This document shows, piece by piece, positions 1 through 6,399 of a DNA stretch of 9,555 nucleotides; within the stretch, counting starts at the first letter, position 1; every line of letters begins with the position of its first letter. Made by a program: the position numbers and the translations under genes. Source of the DNA: an uncultured Senegalimassilia sp. (lineage in GTDB: Bacteria; Actinomycetota; Coriobacteriia; Coriobacteriales; Eggerthellaceae); contig CAKUJT010000092.1 of NCBI GenBank assembly GCA_934661765.1, positions 1-9,555 on the forward strand, written 5' to 3'. Under the pieces are notes generated by a model. The model was not told where the DNA came from and searched no databases. It saw nothing but the letters and a program-made list of their open reading frames with translations.

Positions 1-182
1 CCCTGCACGTGCTTCTTCTCGGTCAGCTGCTTGAACATGTCCTTGATGAAGCGGATCTGCACGCCCTTGGTGCGGATGGTGAAGTACACGCCCACTGCGA
101 CCAGCAGGATGAGCAGGATGTACGTGTACATGAAGCCGTCGATCTCACCCGTGATATCGACAAGCCATGCGTTGAAATCCAT
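1..182 (-). CDS. Sodium:alanine/amino-acid symporter (AGCS family), N-terminal part
   Basis: Reading leftward from an ATG at 182-180, 60 codons run off the window edge. The protein begins MDFNAWLVDITGEIDGFMYT, then a hydrophobic stretch (residues about 18-35, YTYILLILLVAVGVYF) and a basic segment ending FKQLTEKKHVQ. This N-terminal layout (acidic amphipathic lead, first membrane helix, then TIRTKGVQIRFIKDMF) is typical of the alanine/glycine:cation symporter family, which imports small amino acids with sodium. A purine-rich ribosome site (AAAAGGGGGAAA) lies about 7 nt before the ATG. The transport core and substrate-binding helices are outside the window, so the substrate cannot be read. It diverges from the radical SAM gene at 555. 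The family call is from recognised N-terminal sequence only. Confidence 0.8.
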   Translation of the reverse strand, partial: MDFNAWLVDITGEIDGFMYTYILLILLVAVGVYFTIRTKGVQIRFIKDMFKQLTEKKHVQ

Positions 183-226
183 GATGGCTTTCCCCCTTTT
201 CCCTATATGAAACCGATTCCCTGGAT

Positions 227-242
227 TTGTGCGTACGCACAA
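227..242. promoter_or_regulatory. Perfect 16-bp palindrome, candidate operator
   Basis: TTGTGCGTACGCACAA is exactly self-complementary with no spacer. It lies in the predicted 5' leader of the AGCS symporter gene, about 10-25 bases downstream of the probable start point and 45 bases before the ATG. That position would suit a repressor acting as a roadblock. The binding protein is unknown. A short RNA hairpin is less likely because the palindrome has no loop bases. Confidence 0.4.
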
Positions 243-259
243 GAATTCACGGAAACGCC

Positions 260-265
260 ACTATA
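260..265 (-). promoter_or_regulatory. Possible -10 box for the AGCS symporter
   Basis: On the minus strand TATAGT sits in an AT-rich patch, about 78 bases before the ATG. A TTGTTA hexamer lies upstream but with a 21-base spacer, longer than the usual 16-18, so the -35 assignment is weak. No better promoter was seen in the leader. Confidence 0.35.
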
Positions 266-383
266 CCTTATTTTGAAACAAATTGGTAACAACCGCGGTT
301 CCAGGAAGCCGCCCGAGCAGGCCAAGGCGGACGAACGGGGCACGCCTTTTCCCCGAACAACGAGGCGCCGGGCGGCCGGAAAT

Positions 384-433
384 CGGACGGTCGGACAGTT
401 AGTGCTACGTCCCCGAAGTGTCCGAAGCGTCCG
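384..433. repeat. Imperfect inverted repeat between divergent genes
   Basis: The arm CGGACGGTCGGACA (384-397) is nearly complementary to TGTCCGAAGCGTCCG (419-433), differing by one insertion and one change, with a 21-base spacer. Each arm contains two copies of CGGAC or GTCCG. There is no T run, so it is not an intrinsic terminator. It could be a paired binding site for a regulator of either flanking gene. Confidence 0.35.
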
Positions 434-554
434 TGCCTATTCCCTAGCGTTTGTGTTCCTCGTTGTGCTTTTTCACCTTGTCCGGCGTTCAACCGCTCAA
501 AGGGCTATCATGGTCACTTACCGAATACTGGGCAACGATGCGTAAGGGGCGCAC

Positions 555-1895
555 ATGCTTTCAGAACGATTTCTCACGAATCTTGTCAAGGGGATGACCA
601 AGCGCCATCTCGACCTTCAGCCCACCGACGAGCACTTCTTTCCCGACCCAAAGCCCGACACCAAGTACATGCTGTACCTGCACGTGCCGTTTTGCCAGGT
701 CCTGTGCCCGTATTGCAGCTTCAACCGCTACGTGTTCCACGAGGACATCGCCCGCACGTACTTCAAGAACCTGCGCCGTGAGATGATGATGCTCAAGGAG
801 CGCGGCTGGGACTTCGAGACGCTGTACTTCGGCGGCGGCACCCCCACCATCCTGCTCGACGAGCTGTGCGAGACCATCGACCTTGCGCGCGACAACTTCC
901 ACATCAAGGAAGTGGGCGTGGAAACGAACCCGAACCACCTTGCCGAGCCGTGGCTCTCCGAGATGAAAGGCCGCGTGCAGCGCCTGTCCGTGGGCGTGCA
1001 GAGCTTCAACAACGACCTGCTCAAGCAGATGGACCGCTACAAGAAGTACGGCAGCGGCGAGGAGATCTTCGAGCGCATCGGGCAGGCCGCGCCCCACTTC
1101 GACAGCGTGAACGTGGACATGATCTTCAACTTCCCCAGCCAAACGGAGGACATCCTGCTGGACGACCTTGAGAAGATCGTGGCCTGCGGGGCGCGCCAAA
1201 CCACGTTCAGCCCGCTGTACGTCTCAAACGCCACCACGCGCAAGATGGAGAAGTCGCTGGGCAAGATGGACTACAACCGCGAGTTCCGCTACTACCAGAT
1301 CCTCGACGAGGTGCTGTGCGGCGGCGAACATCCCTTCTTCAGCCGCGACACCATCTGGACGTTCAACCGCTTGAACCAGCAGGGCGCCCACGACCATAAC
1401 CTGTACGCCGAGGAACTGCAGGTTGCCTACAACGAGTACCCCGGCATCGGCAGCGGCTCGATCACGCACCTTAACGGCGCGCTGTACGTGAACACGTTCA
1501 GCCTGAAGGAGTACAACGAGGCCATCGAAGCCGGGCACATGTCCATCATGGGCAAGTGCGTCATGAGCAAGCGCGACCTGGCCCGTTACTATTTCCTTCT
1601 GCACCTCTACCAGCTGCGCTTGGACAAGAACGACTTCAAGAAGCAGTTCGGCTGCAGCATCGAGCGCCTGCTGCCGGCGGAGATGGCGTTCTACCGCGCG
1701 CATCGCGCCTTCGCCACCGACACCCGCGACGAGCTGACGCTGACCACCATGGGACGCTATCTGACGCTCATCCTGTACCGCCAGTTCCTCTCGGGCATGA
1801 ACAATCTGCGCGACCAGGCACGCGACGCGCTTGACGGCGAGGAGCACAACTTGCTGTTCGGCGACGAGACGAACTGCAGCGCCTGCCTGGAATAG
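555..1895 (+). CDS. HemW/HemN-like radical SAM protein (coproporphyrinogen III oxidase family)
   Basis: This 446-residue protein carries the radical SAM cluster motif C47-x3-C51-x2-C54 in the context HVPFCQVLCPYCSF, which binds a 4Fe-4S cluster and S-adenosylmethionine. It also has GGGTPT (residues 93-98), the SAM-contact motif usual in the HemN/HemW group, followed by VETNP, SVGVQSF and VDMIFNFP, which match the strand order of that barrel. A C-terminal segment (about 345-425, with LTLTTMGRYL) resembles the winged-helix tail of the family. The protein ends with a C-x2-C pair (C441, C444) that I do not recognise as standard. The start follows AAGGGG about 7 nt upstream. It is a single-gene unit with its own terminator. 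Family members act as heme chaperone (HemW), coproporphyrinogen dehydrogenase (HemN) or heme-opening methyltransferase (ChuW/HutW). Sequence reading alone does not decide between these, and no other heme gene is nearby. Confidence 0.82.
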   Translation: MLSERFLTNLVKGMTKRHLDLQPTDEHFFPDPKPDTKYMLYLHVPFCQVLCPYCSFNRYVFHEDIARTYFKNLRREMMMLKERGWDFETLYFGGGTPTILLDELCETIDLARDNFHIKEVGVETNPNHLAEPWLSEMKGRVQRLSVGVQSFNNDLLKQMDRYKKYGSGEEIFERIGQAAPHFDSVNVDMIFNFPSQTEDILLDDLEKIVACGARQTTFSPLYVSNATTRKMEKSLGKMDYNREFRYYQILDEVLCGGEHPFFSRDTIWTFNRLNQQGAHDHNLYAEELQVAYNEYPGIGSGSITHLNGALYVNTFSLKEYNEAIEAGHMSIMGKCVMSKRDLARYYFLLHLYQLRLDKNDFKKQFGCSIERLLPAEMAFYRAHRAFATDTRDELTLTTMGRYLTLILYRQFLSGMNNLRDQARDALDGEEHNLLFGDETNCSACLE

Positions 1896-1920
1896 CCTGG
1901 GCTTCGCAACGTTTTTAATG

Positions 1921-1950
1921 GGCGGCATCGCGCAAGATGCCGCCTTTTTT
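1921..1950 (+). terminator. Intrinsic terminator after the radical SAM gene
   Basis: The perfect 9-bp stem GGCGGCATC / GATGCCGCC with loop GCGCAA is followed directly by six T. It starts 25 bases after the stop codon and ends 78 bases before the riboswitch promoter, so it insulates the two units. Confidence 0.93.
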
Positions 1951-2028
1951 CGCGCCGAAACGCAGGTTTTGCGGCGAATTCCTTATGCGCCCACCTGGGA
2001 AATGCGCCAAATCACGGAAAATGTCCCC

Positions 2029-2057
2029 TTGCAGCGCGCGGAAGGCGCTCCTATACT
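2029..2057 (+). promoter_or_regulatory. Housekeeping-type promoter of the riboflavin operon
   Basis: TTGCAG (2029-2034) and TATACT (2052-2057) are separated by exactly 17 bases, a close match to the primary-sigma consensus. The predicted start near 2063-2065 puts the riboswitch P1 stem only about 8-10 nt into the transcript. Confidence 0.8.
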
Positions 2058-2072
2058 CCCCAACCAAGATAT

Positions 2073-2255
2073 CTGTTCAGGGCGAGGTGAAATCCCTCAC
2101 TGGCGGTGACGTCCCACGCTGCGCGAAGCGGCAAGGCGAAGTCCGCGACCCTGGCAGGTTGCAAGCAGGCGGCCCCGTGGCCGCAACGCCGCAACCCGTC
2201 AGGCTGATCTGGTGAGAATCCAGGACCAACGGTTACAGTCCGGATGGAAGAACAG
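2073..2255 (+). ncRNA. FMN riboswitch (RFN element)
   Basis: The conserved RFN core is visible in order. The P1 strand is CTGTTC (2073-2078). It is followed by AGGGCGAGGTGAAATCCCTC, CACTGGCGGTGA, GTCCGCGACC, CCGTCAGGCTGATCTGGTG, AATCCAGGACCAACGG and ACAGTCCGGATGGAAG. The closing P1 strand is GAACAG (2250-2255), which pairs fully with CTGTTC. This aptamer binds flavin mononucleotide and in riboflavin operons normally represses on binding. Its position between a good promoter and an intrinsic terminator, with ribD next, supports control by premature termination. A variable GC-rich arm occupies roughly 2112-2195. Confidence 0.96.
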
Positions 2256-2289
2256 GAGCACGAGAGCACACGGCCTGTGGCCGGTGCCT

Positions 2290-2307
2290 GCTGCGGCATT
2301 CCGCAGC
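2290..2307 (+). promoter_or_regulatory. Expression-platform hairpin of the FMN riboswitch
   Basis: The perfect 7-bp stem GCTGCGG / CCGCAGC with loop CATT lies between the aptamer and the terminator. CTGCGG (2291-2296) is also fully complementary to CCGCAG (2371-2376) in the 5' arm of the terminator, so this segment could switch between a local hairpin and an antiterminator. The role is inferred. Confidence 0.45.
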
Positions 2308-2365
2308 ACCAAGGATTCATGGCAGCGCTTCGGCGCCTGTCGCGTGTCCCTATTCGTCGCTTATC

Positions 2366-2396
2366 AACGCCCGCAGATTCCCTGTGGGCGTTTTTT
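2366..2396 (+). terminator. Intrinsic attenuator terminator of the riboflavin operon
   Basis: AACGCCCGCAG (2366-2376) pairs with CTGTGGGCGTT (2382-2392), 11 bp with one G-U, loop ATTCC, and six T at 2391-2396. It sits downstream of the FMN aptamer and 45 bases before the ribD start. When formed it should stop transcription before the operon. Confidence 0.9.
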
Positions 2397-2440
2397 CATG
2401 CCTGGACCCCGCAGGGTGGCCGCAAGAGAAAGGGCACCCC

Positions 2441-3808
2441 ATGGCAGGCATACCCGAACAACGATGCGAGGCGAACGTGGACGCCGAAGCGCAGGGGGCC
2501 GCACCAGCGGCGCTCGGCGCCGACGATACCCGCTTCATGCGACGCGCCATCGAGCTGGCCTGGCGCGGTTGGGGCTGGACGAACCCGAACCCGCTGGTGG
2601 GCTGCGTGCTCGTGCGCGACGGGCGCATCATCGGCGAGGGCTGGCACGAGAAGTGCGGGCAGGCGCACGCCGAGCGCAACGCGCTTGCCAACTGCGCGCG
2701 CCGAGCCGCCGATAACGCTGCGGAGGCGGAACGCGCCGACGACGCGCCGGCAGGCGACCCGGCCCGCGGCCATGCGCGCGGGGCGACGGCCTACGTGACG
2801 CTGGAGCCGTGCTGCCACACCGGCAAGCAGCCCCCGTGCACCGAGGCCCTCATCGCCGCCGGCGTCGCCCGCGTGGTGGTGGGCAGCCGCGACCCGAACC
2901 CGCTGGTGGCGGGCAAGGGATCGGCCCGGCTGCGTGAAGCCGGCATTCACGTGGACGAGGACGCGCTGCGCAGCGAATGCGACGAGCTCAACCCCGTCTT
3001 CTTCCGCTTCATCAGCCGCAAAACCCCGTACGTGGTGGCGAAATGGGCCATGAGCGCCGACGGCAAGATCGCCTGCGCTTCCGGCGACGCCCGCTGGGTG
3101 AGCGGCTCCGAATCGCGCCGCGACACCCACGAGCTGCGCCATCGCCTGGCCGCCATCGCCGTGGGCATCAACACGGTGATCGCCGACGACCCGCTGCTCA
3201 CCTGCCGTCGCGAGGGCGAGCCCGGCAACCAGCCGCTGCGCGTGGTGCTCGATTCGCGCCTGCGCATCCCCGAGGATTGCGCGCTCGTACGCTCGTGCTC
3301 GCAAGGCGAGGCCCCGCTTGCGGTGGCCACCTGCGCCAGCGTGGACGACCCCGCGACCGACGCCGGCGCAAAGGCGCAACGCCTGCGCGCGCTGGGCGTG
3401 GAGGTGCTGCGCGTCCCGCAAGACGGCGCAGGCCGCGTTGCCATCCGACCGCTTTTGCGCATGCTTGGCGAGAGGGGCATCGACTCGCTGCTCGTCGAAG
3501 GCGGGTCGGGCATCCACGGCGCCTTCTTCGACGAGAGCGCCGTGGACGAGGCCGTGGTCTACCTTGCCCCGAAGGTGGTCGGCGGCGCCGATGCGCCGGG
3601 CCCCGTCGCAGGCGCAGGCGCCGCGCGGATGGCCGAGGCCGCGGTGCTGGGTAGCCCAAGGGCGCACGCGTTCGGCGACGACCTGAAGATCACGTTCGCG
3701 CCGGCGGGCGCTGCCCGCGTGGCCGACCACACCCCCGCTTCGCGCGACGCGCTCGGCGCAACGACCCCCGCAATGCAAGGAGGCGACCTATGTTCACCGG
3801 CATCGTAG
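2441..3808 (+). CDS. ribD: Bifunctional diaminohydroxyphosphoribosylaminopyrimidine deaminase / 5-amino-6-(5-phosphoribosylamino)uracil reductase
   Basis: This 455-residue RibD catalyses the second and third steps of the GTP branch of riboflavin synthesis: zinc-dependent deamination of the pyrimidine, then NADPH reduction of the ribose. The deaminase domain (about 28-170) shows NPNPLVGCV, H76-A-E78 and P123-C124-x8-C133, the zinc ligands and catalytic glutamate. The reductase domain (about 190-430) shows KWAMSADGKIA, GINTVIADDPLLTCR and LLVEGGSGIHGAFF. I start at ATG 2441, preceded by AAAGGG with 6-nt spacing. An upstream in-frame ATG at 2384 lies inside the terminator hairpin and is rejected. 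The protein is longer than the usual 360-370 residues because of an N-terminal extension of about 25, an Ala/Asp/Arg-rich insert at about 88-113 and a short C-terminal tail. Its end overlaps ribE by 19 nt, which suggests coupled translation. Confidence 0.95.
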   Translation: MAGIPEQRCEANVDAEAQGAAPAALGADDTRFMRRAIELAWRGWGWTNPNPLVGCVLVRDGRIIGEGWHEKCGQAHAERNALANCARRAADNAAEAERADDAPAGDPARGHARGATAYVTLEPCCHTGKQPPCTEALIAAGVARVVVGSRDPNPLVAGKGSARLREAGIHVDEDALRSECDELNPVFFRFISRKTPYVVAKWAMSADGKIACASGDARWVSGSESRRDTHELRHRLAAIAVGINTVIADDPLLTCRREGEPGNQPLRVVLDSRLRIPEDCALVRSCSQGEAPLAVATCASVDDPATDAGAKAQRLRALGVEVLRVPQDGAGRVAIRPLLRMLGERGIDSLLVEGGSGIHGAFFDESAVDEAVVYLAPKVVGGADAPGPVAGAGAARMAEAAVLGSPRAHAFGDDLKITFAPAGAARVADHTPASRDALGATTPAMQGGDLCSPAS

Positions 3809-4470
3809 AGGAGACGGGGCGCGTGACGAGCGTTCCCGCGCCCGGACGCGCGGGCCGGCTGGCCATCAGGGCGTCCCGCGTGCTCGAGGGCACGCGCATC
3901 GGCGACAGCATCGCCGTCAACGGCGTATGCCTCACCGCCACCGAGCTGTTGCCCGACGGCTTCGCCGCCGACGTGATGCCGCAGACGCTTTCGCACTCCA
4001 ACCTGGGTGCGCTGCGCGCCGGCAGCCCCGTGAACCTGGAGCGGGCCATGGCGGCCGACGGCCGGTTCGGCGGGCACATCGTCTCCGGGCACATCGATGG
4101 GACCGGCACCGTGCGCCGCGTGCGCCGCGACCAGAACGCCGTCCGCTTCACCATCGGCGCCCCCGCCGGCATCATGGCGCTCATCGTGGCGCAAGGCTCC
4201 ATCACCGTCGACGGCATCAGCCTGACGGTGGCAGACCTTTACGACGACGCGTTCGAAGTGTCGGTCATCCCGCACACGGCTGCCGAGACCACGCTCGGGT
4301 CGCACCGCCCCGGCAGCACGGTGAACCTGGAGAACGACGTGGTGGGCAAGTACGTGCAACGGTTGCTGCACAACAAGAACCGGAACGCCGAAACGCCTGA
4401 CGCCGAGCACGCGAGCAAGCCCGCTTCCCCGCCCCTGAGCTTGGAATACCTTGCCGCGAACGGCTTCTAG
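3790..4470 (+). CDS. ribE: Riboflavin synthase, alpha chain
   Basis: This 226-residue protein begins with the hallmark [12 protein letters not shown]. It has two internally related lumazine-binding barrels: the first with [12 protein letters not shown], the second from about residue 85 with [13 protein letters not shown] and later [15 protein letters not shown]. Riboflavin synthase dismutates two molecules of 6,7-dimethyl-8-ribityllumazine to riboflavin plus the diaminouracil that RibH reuses. The ribosome site AAGGAGG (3779-3785) lies inside the end of ribD, and the start codon is 16 nt before the ribD stop triplet. It is slightly longer than the usual 200-215 residues because of a C-terminal tail ([17 protein letters not shown]) that looks non-catalytic. 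The gene is called ribE in the nomenclature where lumazine synthase is ribH, and ribC in some enterobacterial usage. Confidence 0.95.
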   Translation: MFTGIVEETGRVTSVPAPGRAGRLAIRASRVLEGTRIGDSIAVNGVCLTATELLPDGFAADVMPQTLSHSNLGALRAGSPVNLERAMAADGRFGGHIVSGHIDGTGTVRRVRRDQNAVRFTIGAPAGIMALIVAQGSITVDGISLTVADLYDDAFEVSVIPHTAAETTLGSHRPGSTVNLENDVVGKYVQRLLHNKNRNAETPDAEHASKPASPPLSLEYLAANGF

Positions 4471-4525
4471 CGCAGCGGCAGCGACCCCTTCCCTATCCCG
4501 AAACCCCAACCGAAAGGACCCTCCA

Positions 4526-5731
4526 ATGAGCATGAACACCATCCCCGAAGCGCTCGACGAGCTGCGCGCCGGCCACGTCATCATCGTGGTGGACGACCCC
4601 GACCGCGAAAACGAAGGCGACATGATCTGCGCCGCCGAGTACGCCACCCAGGCAAACGTCAACCTGATGGCCAGCGTGGCAAAGGGCCTCATCTGCATGC
4701 CGATGAGCCGCGACCTGGCGCACAAGCTCAACCTTGAGCAGATGGTCTCCGAGAACACCGACAACCACGAGACCGCCTTCACCGTCAGCATCGACCACGT
4801 GACCACCACCACGGGCATCTCGGCGGCGGAGCGCTCCATCACCGCGCTCAAATGCGTGGACGACGATGCCAAGCCCGGCGACTTCCGCCGCCCCGGCCAT
4901 ATGTTCCCGCTGGTGGCCAAGCCCGGCGGCGTGCTCGAGCGCAACGGCCACACCGAGGCCACCGTCGACCTCATGCGCCATGCCGGCATGAAGCAGTGCG
5001 GCCTGTGCTGCGAGATCATGCGCGAGGACGGCACCATGATGCGCACGAGCGAGCTGCTCGAGCTGGCGCGCGAGCACAACCTGGTGATCGTGTCCATCAA
5101 GCAGCTGCAGGACTGGTGCCGCATGCATGACAACCACATGCACGAGCAGGCTTGCGTGCAGCTGCCCTGCGAGTACGGCACGTTCCAGGCGCACGGCTTC
5201 GTGAACGACATCACGGGTGAGGAGCACGTGGCCCTGGTGAAGGGCGACCTGGGCGACGGGCGCGACGTGCTGTGCCGCGTGCATTCCGAGTGCCTGACCG
5301 GCGACGTGTTCGGATCGAAGCGCTGCGACTGCGGCGAGCAGCTGCATGCCGCCCTTGCCGCCATCGAGGCCGAGGGGCGCGGCGTGCTGCTGTACATGCG
5401 CCAGGAAGGCCGCGGCATCGGGCTGATGAACAAGCTGCGCGCCTACGAGCTGCAGGAGCAGGGCATGGACACCGTGGAGGCCAACGAGGCCCTCGGGTTC
5501 GCCCCCGACCTGCGCGAATACTGGAGCGGCGCGCAGATCCTGCGCAACCTGGGCTGCAAATCGCTGCGCCTGCTCACCAACAACCCCGATAAGGTGTACG
5601 GCCTTTCCGGCTTCAACCTGGAGATCTCCGAGCGCGTCGCCATCGAGATGGAGCCCCAGGAGCACGACCGCCGTTACCTGCAGACCAAGGCGCACCGCAT
5701 GGGGCACCTGCTCGAGCACGTGGAAGACTAA
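4526..5731 (+). CDS. ribBA: Bifunctional 3,4-dihydroxy-2-butanone-4-phosphate synthase / GTP cyclohydrolase II
   Basis: This 401-residue fusion carries both entry enzymes of riboflavin synthesis. The N-terminal RibB domain (1-200) makes the four-carbon unit from ribulose 5-phosphate. It shows [10 protein letters not shown] (23-32), [21 protein letters not shown] (121-129) and GHTEA (141-145), with the metal-binding acidic loop and histidine. The C-terminal RibA domain (about 205-401) opens GTP. It has the zinc site C256-x10-C267-x-C269 in [17 protein letters not shown] and RQEGRGIGL (292-300). I choose ATG 4526, with GAAAGGA about 8 nt upstream. ATG 4532 is possible. An in-frame extension back to 4451 would overlap ribE and lacks conserved sequence. 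The length matches the usual RibBA size and no active-site residue is missing. It follows ribE after 55 nt. Confidence 0.96.
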   Translation: MSMNTIPEALDELRAGHVIIVVDDPDRENEGDMICAAEYATQANVNLMASVAKGLICMPMSRDLAHKLNLEQMVSENTDNHETAFTVSIDHVTTTTGISAAERSITALKCVDDDAKPGDFRRPGHMFPLVAKPGGVLERNGHTEATVDLMRHAGMKQCGLCCEIMREDGTMMRTSELLELAREHNLVIVSIKQLQDWCRMHDNHMHEQACVQLPCEYGTFQAHGFVNDITGEEHVALVKGDLGDGRDVLCRVHSECLTGDVFGSKRCDCGEQLHAALAAIEAEGRGVLLYMRQEGRGIGLMNKLRAYELQEQGMDTVEANEALGFAPDLREYWSGAQILRNLGCKSLRLLTNNPDKVYGLSGFNLEISERVAIEMEPQEHDRRYLQTKAHRMGHLLEHVED

Positions 5732-5785
5732 CCGATCCGTACCGTTAAGCGTTGCACTCAGTTCGTACAACAGAAAGGAGCCATC

Positions 5786-6253
5786 ATGGCCGTCAACATC
5801 ATCGAAGGCAAGGTAATCAACGAGGGCATGAAGGTGGGCATCGTGTGCGCCCGCTTCAACGAGTTCATCACGTCGAAGCTGCTCGGCGGCGCGCTTGACG
5901 CGCTGCGCCGCCACGACGTGCCGGAAGAGGCCGTCACCGTTGCCTGGGTTCCCGGCGCGTTCGAGATCCCCGTGGTGGCCCAGCGCATGGCGCAAAGCGA
6001 CAAGTTCGACGCCGTCATCTGCCTGGGCGCGGTCATCCGCGGCGCCACCTCGCATTACGACGTGGTGTGCAACGAGGTGTCGAAGGGCATCGCGCAGGTG
6101 CAGCTGGCAACGGGGACGCCGGTGATGATGGGCGTGCTGACCGTCGACACCATCGAGCAGGCCATCGAGCGCGCGGGCACCAAGGCCGGTAACAAGGGCT
6201 TCGAGTGCGGCGTCGGCGCCATCGAGATGGTCAACGTCCTGCGTCAGCTGTAG
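5786..6253 (+). CDS. ribH: 6,7-dimethyl-8-ribityllumazine synthase
   Basis: This 155-residue lumazine synthase condenses the RibD product (after dephosphorylation) with the RibBA-made butanone phosphate, giving the substrate of RibE. Family landmarks are RFNEFIT (23-29), [13 protein letters not shown] (54-66) and [14 protein letters not shown] (81-94), with the catalytic His90. The C-terminal part has the usual [17 protein letters not shown], where family members normally read NKG.E. The ATG follows AAAGGAG with 6-nt spacing. It is the last gene of the operon, 54 nt after ribBA. The length is standard. Family members assemble into pentamers or 60-subunit shells; the form here cannot be read from sequence. 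Confidence 0.96.
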   Translation: MAVNIIEGKVINEGMKVGIVCARFNEFITSKLLGGALDALRRHDVPEEAVTVAWVPGAFEIPVVAQRMAQSDKFDAVICLGAVIRGATSHYDVVCNEVSKGIAQVQLATGTPVMMGVLTVDTIEQAIERAGTKAGNKGFECGVGAIEMVNVLRQL

Positions 6254-6268
6254 TCAGGAGCCAGGGCT

Positions 6269-6324
6269 ACGCCGCCTTTGCCCGCCCTTCCTCCGATGCA
6301 GGGCAAACCTGCCGAAAGCGGCGT
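6269..6324 (+). other. Nested inverted repeat in the ribH 3' region
   Basis: ACGCCGC (6269-6275) pairs with GCGGCGT (6318-6324), and inside it TTTGCCC (6277-6283) pairs perfectly with GGGCAAA (6301-6307). The result is a two-stem structure just after ribH. No T run follows, so it is probably a 3'-end RNA structure and not the terminator itself. Confidence 0.4.
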
Positions 6325-6346
6325 CTTAGCACCCGCACCTTTCGTG

Positions 6347-6384
6347 AACGTCCCCGCACGCCCCCGGCGCGCGGGGACGTTTTT
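6347..6384 (+). terminator. Intrinsic terminator of the riboflavin operon
   Basis: The 11-bp perfect stem AACGTCCCCGC (6347-6357) / GCGGGGACGTT (6371-6381) overlaps a run of five T (6380-6384). It lies 93 bases after the ribH stop and directly abuts the -10-like box of the vanZ-like gene. Confidence 0.88.
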
Positions 6385-6399
6385 GCTAGACTGGGATGC
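6385..6399 (+). promoter_or_regulatory. Extended -10-like element for a possibly leaderless vanZ-like mRNA
   Basis: TAGACT (6387-6392) is preceded by TGC-type bases (TTGC just upstream) and followed by only 7 nt before the ATG at 6400. A start point 6-8 nt after the -10 would fall on the start codon. No -35 box is visible because the position is occupied by the terminator stem. Confidence 0.5.

Larger units (their letters stand above)
183..554. other. Divergent intergenic region
   Basis: This is a 372-base gap between two diverging genes, with no credible coding sequence. Its left third is AT-richer and carries the probable minus-strand promoter and leader of the symporter, including a perfect 16-bp palindrome. 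The middle holds a GC-rich imperfect inverted repeat (384-433). The right end, next to the radical SAM gene, has a possible -10 hexamer TATCAT at 506-511 but no -35 at a normal distance: TTGTCC at 478-483 is 22 bases away. Confidence 0.7.

Noticed and set aside
324..352. AAGGCG ... CGCCTTTT as a terminator in the divergent spacer
   Set aside because: Only 6 bp of stem, a 13-base loop, and no transcript entering from the left that it could terminate.
9..545. 178-codon plus-strand frame across the left edge and intergenic region
   Set aside because: It runs opposite the AGCS symporter and then through non-coding spacer; the translation has no family features.
2384..2440. Upstream in-frame ATG for ribD at 2384
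   Set aside because: It lies inside the terminator hairpin, has no ribosome site and adds no conserved sequence. ATG 2441 has AAAGGG at the right distance.
3653..3664. 12-base identity AGCCCAAGGGCG between ribD and the hairpin arm at 8134-8145
   Set aside because: Short, inside a conserved coding region, and without the second arm. Most likely chance.
2396..3778. Long open frame of 460 codons on the minus strand opposite ribD, and a similar 520-codon frame opposite ribBA/ribH (4493-6055)
   Set aside because: Both are mirror frames of GC-rich genes with clear conserved motifs on the plus strand. Their translations are rich in Ala, Arg, Val and His with no recognisable domain or ribosome site.
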